This document shows positions 33,238 to 46,400 of a stretch of DNA of 64,000 nucleotides, piece after piece; position 1 is the stretch's first letter, and each line of letters opens with the position of its first letter. This stretch comes from Chenopodium formosanum (lineage: Eukaryota > Streptophyta > Magnoliopsida > Caryophyllales > Amaranthaceae). Made by a program: the position numbers and the translations under genes. The DNA lies in assembly GCA_024500155.1 (NCBI GenBank), contig CM044879.1, forward strand, positions 25,228,572-25,292,571, given 5' to 3'. A model generated the notes under the pieces. The model had not been told where the DNA came from. It did not search any database and saw only the letters and a program-made list of their open reading frames with translations.

Positions 33238-34900
33238 TGATGAGTGGCAATTATGCCACGATTTAGTGCTCATTTTACGGGTTTTTCCTCCCATTTGTAG
33301 CTTGTTTGCCCCCTTTTTCTCACCTTTTTGTTCTTCTTTTCTTTGTTTGCCTTTCTCCTTGTTTTCTTTGTTTTTGTTTTGTAGGAATCAAGGCATTGGA
33401 AGAAGAGCAATTCACCCTCATATCCCTTGTGTGCGGGCGCGCATCACTGTGAGAACCCGCGCAGGATTGCCTCAAGAGCAGAACTGAAACAGAAGGTTTT
33501 GTGCGCCTTATGCGCGACTTATGCGCGGGGGCGCAACTTTGAAATGTGCGGGCGCGCAGCCCTGTGAGAACCTGCACGAGATAGCAGCAAAAGCAGAGCC
33601 AAAACAGAAAGTTGTGCGCGCCACATGTGCGACGTGTGTGCGGGCGCGTGCTCATCATGCGCGAGCGCGCAGTAGATGGGAGAAGGCGCGCATCCATGGG
33701 TCTAATTCCTCCGTACCCACAGATCTGCGGGCGTACAAGATCGGAGAGGGCGCACGCATGGCAGCTGCGCGGGCGCGCACCACTGGGTTTCAGTTTTTTT
33801 TAATTTGAATTCTTGTACCTTTTTAGTGGACCTATATATATAGGTCGTTGGGTGAATTAGTGGATCATCTAGCATTATCTTAGAAACAATTAAACCCAAA
33901 TCTTAGAGAGAGAAAGTGTAGTATTACTCAAGTTACCTCCTTGTATTGCAACTTTGGTTCAAGTTTCATTTCAATCCTTCAAGAAACTTTGCAAGTCTTA
34001 ATCTTTCTACTATTGCCTACTTGGTAATCTCTAATCCTTTCTCTTAGCTTTGTTTATTTGCACTCTAGTTGTTTATTTTTATCTATTTTGTGGATTAATA
34101 TATTTTTGTATTTTCATTGTTTTTTATCATGTTTGCTTTCATGTTCATTTTGTTTTCATTTAGTTTTGTTATCATGTCTAATCCCCCTTTTCTATGCTAA
34201 TTTCTTAGCTAGGGGAAGGGGGTGTAAAATATGTATTCAATGATGGATGAATGATGAAAGTGGATTGATTACATGCCTTAAATTGATGAAAGATATGATT
34301 TTTATTGGCTTGAGATTATTGTAGCACTTTATTTGATTGCCTTCTAGTTTAAATGCATGAAAATGATTTGAAATAGATTTAGATCACCTCTCTTTTAATG
34401 ATTGCATGAGAATGAGTTGTTAAAATGGAGTTTCATGTATTGTGCCTCCTTATTCTTGGGTTAACTTGTGCATAATGGGATGCATGAAAATGATCCTAAT
34501 TAGCTTAGACCACTTTCATTGGTTTGCCTAAACTATTGCATGAAAATGAATTGTTTAGGTAGAATTTTATATTCTTTGGCATGTTAATTGTGATACTTAT
34601 CATTGTTTTCCTTCATTCTAGTCATGTTCAAAACCCCCTAATCCCTAGCGTTGTTTTACCTTGATTTAATCCCCTTTTTACTTGTTTATTTATAGTTCTA
34701 GTGTCTACATTCCAAATTCCAACAAAATATACCCCTTTCTTACTCTTGCATGGTGATTTTGACATTAACCCTAATCAAATTAACTATTTATAAAACCTAG
34801 ACTTTCACACTAAACTAGTTAGTGGCATGCAAGGGTCGATCCACTGAGGAAGCTTTCTCATTTAATATCTACATCACCATGCAAGATTAAGAAAGGGGGT
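33238..34900 (+). mobile_element. LTR of family E, interrupted by element C
   Basis: Starts TGATGAGTGGCAATTATGCC and has the layout of the B-family LTR: a GC-rich palindromic region (33431-33780), a TATATATA box (33833-33841) and an AGAGAGAGAAAG tract (33906). It ends where element C begins at 34901. The 3' remainder is not in the window. No coding sequence is credible; the open frames in the GC-rich part are artefacts of composition. Confidence 0.65.
33431..33841 (+). promoter_or_regulatory. Expanded GC-rich palindrome region and TATA box, LTR E
   Basis: GTGCGGGCGCGC(A/T) occurs at 33431, 33546 and 33638. The first two lie in a 115-bp imperfect tandem duplication that includes the GTGAGAACC phrase. 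Many TGCGCG and GCGCGC half-sites lie between them. The last unit ends at 33780 and TATATATA starts at 33833. Confidence 0.55.
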
Positions 34901-36833
34901 TGTAGACACCCATTTGTGTCTCCCCAAAACCAAACCCAGTGATGAATGCCTTTCACGTCGAACCATAATCGAATGAGGTGAAAGTGGTTGAAAGTCAAGT
35001 GTTGCAGTTTAGTTTTAAAATTCTCTTCTCTCTGTTTTTGAAAATAACTCTATTTATCTGAAAATAGCCAAACAAGTTTAGTTTGGTCCATAATTAAGGT
35101 CCAATAATAGTGTAGTTGGATGGGGCTCGAAAATACCTTTCCAACGATATATTATAAGCCCAATTCCGATGAATATTGAGGAAGTTATGGCCAAAATACT
35201 AAACTAGCCCCGGTTAATTATTTACATACGGCCCAATGATCCAGAGGAGGGCCCAATGTTAATTATTATTCCTAAAATTATTAGGATTAATTATAATTAT
35301 CTAGAAGTTTCTAGAAAGTTCTTTTTAATTCTAATATTATTAGATTTAATAATTATTTATTTTAAAATAGACTATTACTTGGAATAAAACATTATTTTTA
35401 TTATTATTATCTTAAAAATACGTATTTTATCTTTTGTACGGATTCCGTAGATCAAGTTGATTAAAGATCGGATTCCGCGTGGAAAAAACGCGCTAATACA
35501 GGTTGTCGCCAAATGACAAGTCTGTCGCGTCGCGACAGACCCTGTCGCCTCGCGATAGAGTCAATTCCTGGCGACAGCGTGTAGTTTTATTCCTTATCAA
35601 ATTCTGTGATTTTTCCGGACTATTTCCTTATAAATAGGGTCCCGAATCTCTTTTTTCATTCATCAGCTAGCTATCAATTCTTACTATCAATTCTCTTTAT
35701 TCTCTCTCTAAGCAATATAGCTTAATTCTTTCTTTCTATCTTTCTAAACCAACCTTTTTACAAACACAATTCCGCATTCACAAGACTTAGAGTCTCTTAG
35801 CCAAGTTCGAAGTTGCCTTCGTTCTAGACGTGCAAGGTTTGATAATTTCTGAGGGTTTGGTCCAAAACTAGTCTAAACTTTATTTAATTTGATTTCAATT
35901 TAACTCTTTAATTATTGATTTATTATTTTCATTGAAGTTTACTAACTTGTGTATTTTGTTATTAGAAAGAGGTACGAGGCTTCAAAGTAAGTAGATTAGC
36001 TTACTCCCTATTTTATTAAACAATGTAGAAAGCATTCTTATTATTGTTTATGATTTCTAGTATCATGTTAGGATGCTTTTAATGCTTTCTAGTATCATGT
36101 TAGGATTTTTTTATGCTTTCTAGTATCATGTTTAGGGTGCCTTTAATCTTTTCTAATATCATGTTAGTATCATGTTAGGTTTAAAGCTTTGATCTTTATT
36201 TCTTAGTAACATGCTAGGATTTGTTATTAATCTTGTTAGTATCATGCCTAGGATCTTGCTATTATTATTAAGCTTTATTATGCCTTATCATGATTGTAAT
36301 GATTATGCTTATTGTTTATGATTTATGTTGCTTGATATTTTAATTTATTGATATTGCTTGGTCACACCTTTTATGCATGTTAAAGGGAATTTGTATTTGG
36401 AATCATGCTTAATAAGATAATTATTAATTTGATTTAGGCTAATGTGATTTTAACTCAAGTGATCGCCAATAATAGATTTATTTGTGCATTAATATTCAAC
36501 CAACATAGATAAACAGGTTAGGTTTAATCTAATGTTTGTATGTTATTCAAAAAGTGCACATGAATACGAGCAGAACAAAGTAGAGGCCTATTTTATAGGG
36601 CGGGTCCTTTCTTTTGTAGATTGGATTCGTACCCTTATCCCCGAACCCTGTTTGGTTCAAGACCTTATGGAGTTGATGGTCCTTTTGGATTGTCTTTTGG
36701 GTTTACAAGTTCCTAAAACTCGTTGGCGACTCTCTTGCTCTCTTTTCTTTCCCTTTGGAACGTCACCATACTTAAGTGTATGATCACAGTGGGGTTCAAG
36801 TTTGGGGTCATAATGCTTGAAATATTCCCTACA
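34901..36833 (+). repeat. Element C 5' LTR (1933 bp)
   Basis: TGTAGACACC...TTCCCTACA. Clearly the same family as LTR A, with a shortened ATT tract and one extra palindrome unit. TATA box TATAAATA is at 35629-35636. Confidence 0.9.
35503..35636 (+). promoter_or_regulatory. Palindrome array and TATA box, LTR C
   Basis: Unit starts at 35503, 35522 and 35542 (19 and 20 bp apart). The middle unit CTGTCGCGTCGCGACAG (35522-35538) is a perfect inverted repeat of 8-bp arms around one base. GGCGACAG ends at 35577 and TATAAATA starts 52 bp later. Confidence 0.6.
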
Positions 36834-36838
36834 GTATT

Positions 36839-36856
36839 TGGTGACTCCGCTGGGGA
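36839..36856 (+). other. Primer binding site of element C
   Basis: TGGTGACTCCGCTGGGGA lies five bases after the LTR end and is homologous to the site in element A (tRNA-Arg type by comparison with Ogre/Tat elements). Confidence 0.7.
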
Positions 36857-38532
36857 GGATTTCTATTTATATTCCTGAAATTTATTTTGGCAATTATTTA
36901 GAATGAGCGGATGAGACTCGAAAAATTCTAACTATTTCATGTGCGTGATTTGATTAGCATTATTGTCATATGCATTAAAAGGTTCTCATGGGAGAGACCC
37001 ATGAGTCAATACATAGGAATTTTACACGTAGGAATTTGAGAAATATCATTCATGACTAGAATCGAAAAAACGATGCGAAATTTGGAAAATTCTAAGAACA
37101 CAGAAACTTGCCAAGGCATGTAGGAATTAGCGTCTAGAAAACAGGGCTTGTCGCCCGTAAAAAGTTTATGTCGCCTGGCGACAGTTCTGTCGCTTGGCGA
37201 CAGAGGCTTTTTTGTGGCGACAGTCCCTGTAGTCTGGCGCCAAGTTCTTCCAGTACCGAGCCAGGGGTCTGCCTTCTTGCTTTGACCATTTCTAGCATTG
37301 TTGGCTCGATTTTACTTATTGATTGAGTCATTTTCTCACTTTACTGAACCCATATGTGTTCTACATATGGACATAACCCTCTGGGGGTTCCTGCTTCACC
37401 TGCCCAATTGAATGTCCACGATCATGTGCAAACAACGGGGTCCCGTCCATTCGGGGTCAACGTGCAAAGTTTGTGAATCCACCAAGCCATGGAGTCGAGT
37501 TCGATTTCATCACGAACTCGCGGGGTCCCGTCCATTCGCACCAACCCTCACGGTAGGCTTGTGTGCAATGCATACGGATTCATAACCATGGACCTTTTTT
37601 ACTTAACCCATATCCTTGAACTTTAGAGAATTAGAGCCATGGTTAGGTTGCAAACTCATTGCATCATATTGTGACTATGGGAACTACTTGTGCATCCTTG
37701 TTTGTGCATATTCTATATGTGTTAACCGTTTGTTTGACTTGTGATTATAGACTAAATAAATTGACTAATGACTAAAAGGACTTTGTCTAATTAATTAATT
37801 TTGAATTAATTAAAGACTAATAAATTAATCAATTTGACTTAGTACGACTTTAGGCATGTCCACTTAGAGTAAAATTACTGGAAACAGTCCAGATTGATGT
37901 TCCAGCAATGGCGCAGAAATTTGCACAGTGGCGCTGCAGTTTAATGTGTGTCGCCTGGCGAAAATTTTGTCGTTTGGCGACAGGCTTTAAACAGTGGCGA
38001 CAGGCTTTAAACAGTGGCGACAGTCCAGTTTTCTTGCTCGAGTCATCACGACGAGTCTAATTAACAGTCTACTAATCAGTTTATCAATTTATTAATGGTT
38101 CAAACCACGTTTAAGTCTTCAATTGAGTCTAGGCACTTAAAGTCCAATGGTCAAACACTAAGAGTCAAAACATGTCACTCACACACATTCATAAAGCACA
38201 CACATAACATGTTTGTCACATTATGACCATGTCTAGAGAGTCTTGTATGCGTGTTTTCCGTCATTTTTTAAGGGGGGTAAGTTGGATATTAATCCTCCAA
38301 TTTTAAAACTTCATTAAATTTTCCCTTAAAATATATACCCCATTTTTTGCCTTTTCTTTTTTTAATTTTAAACCATAAAGTCAAGTCAATTAGAGTCGAG
38401 TATTAAAACAAATATGGTTTAACTTACAGCGCGTGGACAAGAAAGGAAGGGCATTTGATCAAGGACAACACCTTCGTACAAATCTTACTTTTTGACAAAC
38501 CGGTTAGTAGGAAAAGGAAAGCTAAGAAGGCA
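36857..38532 (+). other. 5' leader of element C with palindrome clusters
   Basis: Non-coding and collinear with the leader of A. TGTCGCC...GGCGACA palindromes recur at 37147-37223 (unit starts 37148, 37168 and 37187) and about 37940-38030. A short duplication ACAGTGGCGACAGGCTTTAA lies near 37990-38010. Confidence 0.7.
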
Positions 38533-39520
38533 ATGGCTAGTCAAGAAGAACTAATGAGGTCAAGGGACAGGTAGCCAACTTGGCTGAGACATTGCAAATA
38601 AGTGAACCTGCAAGACAGAAACAAATGGACCTAATCCAGGAAAGCTTGGGCAAGCTGTCCAACGACTTTAGATTCCAAGGGAAGCTCACAAGGGGTCTCG
38701 GTGGATAAGGACCTTCTCACGCAGAAGTTCAATCCCAATGACATCCCTAAATTTAAGGCTATGGATAACCCTTATTTTCATTTAAGAGCATTTGAAACTA
38801 TAATGAATATTAAGGGGATAGATAAGAAAGCATTTCATTCTGTGTTTTCTTTATCCTTAGAAGCTGTATGTCAACAGTGGTACTTTTCACTTGATAAAGA
38901 AAAGACCTCTAGTTGGAAGTCTATTGTAAGTGCTTTTATTGAAAGAGGTATAAATGCAATATACAAATTGAAACGGATCATAGAGAGCTTGAAATTCTAA
39001 AGCAAAAAGAAAATGAAGGTTTCACTTCCTTCTTTAATAAATGGAGGGAAACCACTGCAAAAATGGTTGAAGTACCTAGTGAGAAAGAATTTGTCAGGAT
39101 GTTCATTAAGAACCTCCAAGAAAAATATTCTAAGCATCTTAGGTACCAAAGCAATCTACACACCTTTAAGGCCGTCTATGATATTGGTATTAATATTGAA
39201 GATGACCTCGCTAAACAAAAAGCTGCTAACAATAATTCAAATAGTGGCTGGAAGAATAAGAAGAACGACAATCCTTCTTCATCTAAATGCACCCACTCAA
39301 ACAATGTTAGCACCTTTAATCTAAATGAAGTCCTAGCAATGAATAACAATCAAGGACAAAAGAAACCATTCAGGAAGAACTATACTCCTATTGGTATGAG
39401 TTATGACACCGCATTCGACCGCTTACACGCAAAAGGTCTTATAACTCCCATTGGACCATTTGGGGACCCACCTGTCGAAAGGAGAACGGCTAGCTGGAAC
39501 CCGAATGCACATTGTAAATA

Positions 39521-41667
39521 GGAAAAATTAGAAAAAATAATCCCAACTTTCATCAATTTTTGTAGAATAATCCCAACTTTGGATTATACTGGAATAATCC
39601 GAACTTTAGGGGGTGTTCTTTCTCTTCAATCCCTAACCGGTCAACAAAAGTCAATGACCTACTATATCAAGTCACTTGACACGTGGCAAGCTCTGATTGG
39701 TCTAAAAATTTTAAAAAAATAAAAAAAATAAAAAAAACAAAAAAATAAAAAAAAAAAATCAGAAAACCCAGCCAACCTCCCTCCCCCACCGTCCCTTCCC
39801 CTTCCCCTTCCCCCACCAGGGCCACCACCATAGCCAGACCGCCACCCCTCATCTCTCCGAACTGCCGCCTGTCCCCCACCCCTTGCGCCGCCGTTTCTCC
39901 CCATTCCCGAAACCCCTTTCTATTCCCCCACGCAACCACCGAACCCCTTAATCGCATCCCCGAAACCCGGCCCCTAAATTGCAGCCACCAATCAAAACCC
40001 CAAAAACCCACCAACGAAAATGAAGGTTTCAAAGGAGGGGTTTCGAGGGAGTGTCCAAGCATAGGTGAATGAAGCATACAGTGACAAGCGGCGCACAGGT
40101 GGCCGTGTTTAATGGCTGGGGGCAATTGAGAATTTGAGAGAAGATGAAAAGGGGTTTCATGAGTGGCTGAAGCAATTGGCCGGCGGGAGGAGGGGTATTA
40201 GTGGGCGGTGACGTTCAGGCGAGGGGAGGGAGAAACCAGCGGAGTTGGGGCAGCTTCCGGCGTTGAGGGGTTGTCGGAGTTGGGAGTTTGAGGTTGGGTG
40301 TTTTTTTATTTATTTAATTGGTTTGTTTTTATTTTTTTTTTTAATGTTAATTTTTTCTAACCAATTAACATGTGACACGTGTCACTTTTTTTAAAAAAAA
40401 TAAAATAAAAAAGGGAAATTCTCAACGGTAACCCCCAACTTTTGCTACGCACCAATGGTGACCTCTCTTTTTTTTTTATTATACAAAATGACCTTAATTA
40501 TGAAATTTATCTCACTTATAACATTAATGAGTATTATTTAGTTAAAAAAAATAACTATGGTTAGCTTGAAAAAAAAAATAAATAGAAAAAACCACCAACT
40601 TAGCCACCACCTTCACCCTCATCCCCACCAACACCCTCACCGGAGCCATCGAACCCCTCATCTAAAACGCCGACCTCCCATTAAAACGCCGATTAATCAC
40701 CTCCACCCTTTCCTCTGCCTAGATCCGAACCCTAAGCTCACAACTCTCACCCCTTTGACCTTCGATTTACACCGCTTTGCCGTGAGAATGGTGAGAACCG
40801 ATGGTCGAGGTCGGGGACAACATCCAGAAGATCCTCGCCCAGATTTTGCGAGGAAGGAGTTCCTTCCAGGACGGTGACCCGAAATCCCAAGTGAGGCTAG
40901 GGATGAATTGCGAAGGTGTACTACTCCCATAGATTCATCTACCACCGGCCATTTTCAAGATTCTCCGGCAAGGTACGAGTTGCGGCCAAAGGGTTTTAAA
41001 CCTAGATCTCTAAAATCCGAAGAAAAAGGCGACGAAGGTGAAAGAAATTACCTCATCTAAAACGCGGACCTCGTCGAATTTCTGCTAGGAAACCTGGCCT
41101 GAGAATTAAGCAAGAGAAGAATTTGGTGGTCTGGTAATTTTGTGGTTTGGGTTATGACGGTGAGGAGGAGGAGAGAGAGGGAGGGTTGTCGGTGCGGATT
41201 TGGGAATCTCAATTGGAGGTGGTTGCGGTGGAGCTGGCGCAGAGTCACCGGCGGTCGCCCGGTCGGGGAGCCTAGGTAGAGTCATTGGCCGGGAAGGGAG
41301 ATAGTGGCTGGTCTTTGGTGATTGAGTTATTTTTTTGAGGTTTTTTTTATTTATTTTTTTTTATTTTTTTTATTTATAAATCTAACCATAGTTAATATTT
41401 AATGAAATAAGGTTATGAGTGAGATGAAATTGTTAACTAAAGTCATTTTGTATAATTAAAAAAAAGGGAGGTCACCATTGGTGTGTAGCAAAAGTTGGGG
41501 GTTACCGTTGAGAATTTCCCAATAAATAAACCTATTCATTTGGTCACCAGTTTTTGGGATTGAAGAAAAAGAACACTCCCTAAAGTTCGGATTATTCCAG
41601 TATAATCCAAAGTTGGGATTATTCTACCAAAATTGATGAAAGTTGGGATTATTATTTCTAATTTTCC
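39521..41667. mobile_element. Non-autonomous MULE in the gag zinc knuckle
   Basis: Terminal inverted repeats of about 113 bp (39521-39633 and 41555-41667) start GGAAAAATTAG and carry internal AATAATCCCAACTTT repeats. A 9-bp target duplication TTGTAAATA flanks it (39512-39520, 41668-41676), diagnostic for Mutator-like elements. There is no transposase. The GC-rich interior (about 39775-40300) is unlike the surroundings and could be a captured gene fragment, but the minus-strand frames there are low in complexity. It contains a second MULE. Confidence 0.9.
40413..41520. mobile_element. Second MULE nested inside the first
   Basis: Inverted repeats of about 150 bp (40413-40562, 41375-41520) start GGGAAATTCTCAACGGTAAC. 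The 9-bp flanks AATAAAAAA and AATAAATAA match at eight of nine positions. The interior is GC-rich with CTAAAACGC-GACCTC phrases on both sides, and no transposase is visible. Confidence 0.85.
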
Positions 41668-42390
41668 TTGTAAATATCACCAAGGCAGGGGCCATCCTAC
41701 GGAAAATTGTTGGAGGCTAAAGGAAGCCAATCAAGACTTGATCGATAGTAACAAGCTTCCATTGCCCCCTGCAAGCAAGAAGCCAAGCATCAACATCGCA
41801 CCGCTGTCGGATTCCTTGGCTATTTCTGACGAAGAAAATCAAGTGGACCCATCTAGTCTCATAGAGCCTATCGAGACCATTGAAGAAGAAATCTTCGAAG
41901 ATGCTCTTGAATCTCATGACCAAGAACCTGCAACTAAGCAAGACGTCTATGTGTTAACACTAATATTATCAGAAATGTATAAGTTGTTGTTCCAAACTTA
42001 TAAGGCTTTAAGGGAGAAAAATGAGTTACTCAAGAGTAGACCTCCACCCAAAGAGAAGAAACCCTTTTCTCTCCAAGTAATTGACACTCCCAAGAAAAAT
42101 AACAAATGTTATACTATTTTTCATACCATCAATCAGCGGGACATACAATAGAAAACTACTTCAAGTTCAAAGATTTGGTTCAACGTTTGATTGATGAAAA
42201 GAAACTGGTTCAACTTCCACAAGATGCTACAATCAATGGAGTATGGGACAGTGATGATGAGGATGTCTACCTCAAAGATATCGAAGAGACTCCTCTATCA
42301 ACAATATATCCAGTAAGTGACATTTGGGACGAGGAAGATTCACCCATAGATGTCCTACCAGGTCCGGGAGAATGCAACCTCCCATTTTAA

Positions 42391-43404
42391 CACAACCTAT
42401 GCCCACTATCCAGCAAATTCCCATACCTATCGTAGAAGACAACGATGTTGTCAAACAACTAAAAAAGAATAAGGTTGAAATGAATGTATGGAAGCTCTTA
42501 GCCACATCTCGAGAGCATAGAGTTGCAGTCATGGATGCCTTGGCTAAAGTAGGCATAGATTCGGACACCACTCTTGAGGGACTTGCTAACTTCCTCACGA
42601 GTGATCTTCAAGTCCAATCAACTTGGTCACTTTTACGGATAAGGATTTACCACCGGAAGGTGACAAACACAATAAAGCTCTAAACCTCACAGTAATATGT
42701 AAAACGATGAATGTTCCTATGACTCTTGTGGATAATGGTTCAGCAATTAATGTTTGCCCGCTTAGAACCGCAAGAATGATAGGAATAAGGGATGAGGATT
42801 TATCCCCATCAACTCAAGGGATAAGGGCTTATGATAACTTACGCCGTCAAGCGTTAGGAACAATCACCATGAACATAACGGCGGGTGCAATTGAACATGC
42901 CACTACGTTCCAAGTAGTGGACATTAAAGCATCCTTCAACTTACTATTGGGACGCCCTTGGCTTCATGATCTAAAGGCCGTCCCTTCATCTCTTCACCAA
43001 CAAGTGAAAGCTATAGTTGGAGGAATTCCAATCACCATCGATGCTTCATCTATGAGAATCAAAACGGTGGAAAATCCACTAATCAATGTAGAGCACGATG
43101 AAAATGATGAAGATTTGTGGGGCTTTAGCGAAGAGGTCTCTTTAATAGTGGAAGATGAAAGGACCCCTCTTCATTACGACCTCCACTCAAATATGATAAC
43201 TAATGCTATTCTAAGAAAACAAGGACACTTTCCTAGAATGACTTTAGGGAAGAAGAAAGGAATAGCCAAGCATATGGGATTACCTGGCCTACCTAAATTG
43301 GATACTTTCGGATTGGTTTTGAACCAACTCGCGAAGACCTTAAGCGGGCCCAGGAAAAATCGAGAGCACGGAAGAATGCTTGTGCACAAAAGAGGGAAAT
43401 ACCC
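42391..43404 (+). pseudogene. Aspartic protease region of element C
   Basis: Retroviral-type protease that would cut the gag-pol polyprotein. From 42623 the frame reads through LVDNGSAINV (catalytic Asp at 42731-42733; the DNGSA form is usual in this lineage) and on to FNLLLGRPWLHDL and PSSLHQQVK, the typical C-terminal end of Tat proteases. The preceding linker lies in another frame (42324-42620). A one-base deletion near 43313, seen by comparison with fragment D at about 51070, shifts the glycine-rich GLGFEPT segment out of frame before pol. Confidence 0.8.
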
Positions 43405-46400
43405 ATGGATCAATATCCTCTCACTCTAAATGGACAATTTATAAGAGAAGGAGAGGATTATCCTTGTCATGAATTTCCTGAACCCTTCGTTGTAAATGGC
43501 ATAAGACAACCTGGGTTCGAGATCTTTTTGGATTGTTATTTCCTAGACGAGATCCCAGCTCCAATTTATAAGGAGAAAGCGCCCCCTTACTTTGACTTTA
43601 ATGTCATGGGAATCCTCTTTGGAAGAGAAAAGAATGAGCCAAGATACGCGGAAGATGACTCTTCGCTCATTCAAACGGTCCTTCAAAGTGAAAACTTTGA
43701 TCCCTCGAAATTTATCACTCCAATAGAAGATCAAGAGCGCGGATGGCGCAAAACGGTGAAGATAATCACTACAAATGGAAGGAAGATTTCAGTAACTACA
43801 GGACAAGGGCCAATGTTCGAAGAATCGTCCGAGTCAGAGTCTCAGTCAGAGTCTTCCCTTATCGAGTCTTCCAAATCTTTAGTTGTAGCACCCTCAACTT
43901 CTATTTCTACTCCTAGGATAGTTAGCAATCAAGTCCCAACGGACATCTCTTTATTCGATGTAATGATTTCAGAATTCAATAATATGTCTTCTTCCCCGTA
44001 TTCCTCTTGTTTTTCCTTATCTAAAGATGACGAGCATTGCTTAACTAATAATGAAAAAGACAAAGAGATAATTAAAGCAATGGAAACACTTGAAAATAAA
44101 ACGCCAATAATTGAGGATACAGAAACGGTTGACATCTCAAAAGATCCAACCATTAAAAGAGAAGTTAAAATCGAACTAACACTAAGTAAAGATGAAAGAA
44201 CCAATTTAATTAATCTACTCACTAGTAGAATAAACTAAATGGGAAGCCCCAAATGGCAAGCGGTTTTTAAATTCCGCTTCTAAAAACCCATTTTTTTAAA
44301 AAAAAAAACTTCTGATATAGATTGGCAAGCGGTTTTGGGTTGAACCGCTTGCCATTATATGTAATGGCAAGCGGTTTGGGGTTGAACCGCTTGCCATTTA
44401 AAATAAACCCTAAAATTTTTACGGGCCTTCACTTCTCATTTACTTTCTCTCGCCTCCACCCCACTCTCATTCTCCCTTCACGCATTCCCTTTCTCTCTCT
44501 TCTCATTTTCTTCTTTCTCTCTCCTCTACTCCTTCTCACGCATCACTTCTCCTTTCTCTCTCCTCCTCTCCATTCTCATCTCCTTCATCTCACCGACATC
44601 AAACCACCAAGAAACCCCCAGCAAAACCGACCAAAATTGACAAACTGAGCAACACCCACCATAACCGACTTACCGAGCAACCCCCACCACAACAATCTAC
44701 CGTGTAACACCGATTCACCGAGCAATTACCTTTTTTAGGTTTCGATTTTGTAGGTTTTGATTTTTGGGTTCAGATATTTGGGGTTTTGATAGGTTTCAAT
44801 TTTTGGGGTTTTGATGGATTTCGATTTTGTGGGTTTCGAATTTCGGTGTTTTGATGCAGTTTTGGAGTTCAATTTTGTCGGTTAAGATTTTGGGTTTTGT
44901 GGTAGATTTTTTGAGTTCGATTTCATGGGTTTAGGTTCAAATTTCATGAGGTTTTGGTTTTTGGAGAACCACCAACACCGAGCACTACCAACAACACCAC
45001 CGAGCACCGACAACAACAACATTTTTAATTTTATTGAGATGTATTATAGTAATTTAGATCTAGTTTTTTTTTTAATCAAATATAATTGTAATTTTTAATT
45101 ATATTGAGATGTATAATTTTTGCTGTTAGTTTTTTGTGCTTGTGATGCACTTGCAGATTTTTTTTGTTAATTATTATTATTATTATTTTTTATGAAAATG
45201 TAATATTATAACAATTAATTAATGATAATAATTATGTTATTATGTATGTTAAGTGTTTATATTTCAATTTAAGTGAAAAAGCAAAAAAAAAAAAAATTAT
45301 TATTTATAGCCATAATGGGCAGCGGTTTGGCGCCAAAACCGCTGCCCATTCACTACAAATGGCAAGCGGTTCAGAATCGCTTGCCATTTAAAAGGATGGC
45401 AAGCCCCCTAAGAGCATGCGGTTCAAAACCGCTTGCCATTAGGGGGTTTGAACCGCTTGCCATTTAGTATTTTCTACTAGTGACTTAAAGAATTTATTGA
45501 TGTATTCGCTTGGTCATACGAAGATATGCCAGGCATTAATAGAGAGATAGCTCAACACACAACACCATTAGTTCCAGGAATGAAACCTGTAAAACAAAAG
45601 TTACGTCGAATGAAACCCGACGTAGCTCTTAAAATAAAAGAAGAAGTGCAAAAACAAATAACTGCAGGTTTTATTAGGGTATCTAAATACCCCGAATGGG
45701 TCGCCAATGTCGTCCCGGTTCCGAAAAAAGATGGTAGAGTTCGAATGTGTGTCGACTATCGAGATTTAAATAAGGCAAGTCCAAAGGACGACTTCCCTTT
45801 ACCACACATCGATATTTTGGTAGATAATACAGCAAATCATGCGCTTCTCTCATTTATGGATGGGTACGCGGGATACAATCAAATCCTTATGGCTGAAGAA
45901 GACATGGAAAAGACAACGTTCATAACACCTTGGGGTACTTACTGCTACACGGTAATGCCATTCGGGTTAAAAAACGCGGGTGCCACTTACCAACGAGCAG
46001 CAACTGCCCTACTCCATGACATGATGCATAAAGAAGTGGAGGTTTATGTGGATGACGTGATCGTAAAGTCCAAAGACCGCCTAGGACACCCAATAGCCTT
46101 AAAAAAGTTCTTTGAAAGGTTAAGAAAATATAACATGAGGTTAAACCCTTTCAAATGTTCTTTCAGAGTAACCTCAAGAAAGCTCTTGGGATACGTCATA
46201 AGCTCTAGAGGAATAGAGATAGACCCCGCCAAAATCAAAGCAATCATGTCCATGCCACCGCCCAAAACCGAAAAGCAAATTCGGGGATTCATTGGCCGGT
46301 TGCAATACATAAGTAGGTTCATATCTCAGTTAACCACAATATGTGAACCAATATTCAAGAAGCTTAAGAAGAATGTACCAATTATATGGGACGACGAGTG

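Larger units (their letters stand above)
38533..42390 (+). pseudogene. Tat-type gag of element C, interrupted by a MULE
   Basis: The start ATG at 38533 matches element A. A one-base loss near 38550 breaks the frame early, and the conserved gag core reads open from 38701 (PYFHLRAFETIMNIKGIDKK, VCQQWYFSLDKEKTSSWKS). A second frame change near 38950 leads into 39063-39520. There the nucleocapsid finger is cut by the MULE between the Lys and Tyr codons of C-K-Y-H; the finger resumes at 41677 (GHPTENCWRLK). An acidic linker and a second finger-like segment (GHTIENYFKFK, in which the expected last Cys is Tyr) follow after another frame change near 42110, ending at 42390. Gag would package element RNA in the cytoplasm. 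Confidence 0.8.

Noticed and set aside
33320..33808. Arg/Ala-rich overlapping frames on both strands
   Set aside because: Caused by the GC-rich palindrome region of LTR E; no start context, homologue or conserved motif is visible.
39662..40125. Gly-rich minus-strand protein in the MULE
   Set aside because: Low-complexity translation of a CT- and CCACC-rich segment; no domain seen, though gene capture remains possible.
44322..44648. 108-residue frame with repeated MASG-LG-NRLP
   Set aside because: Translates the CACTA subterminal repeats and CT-rich leader.
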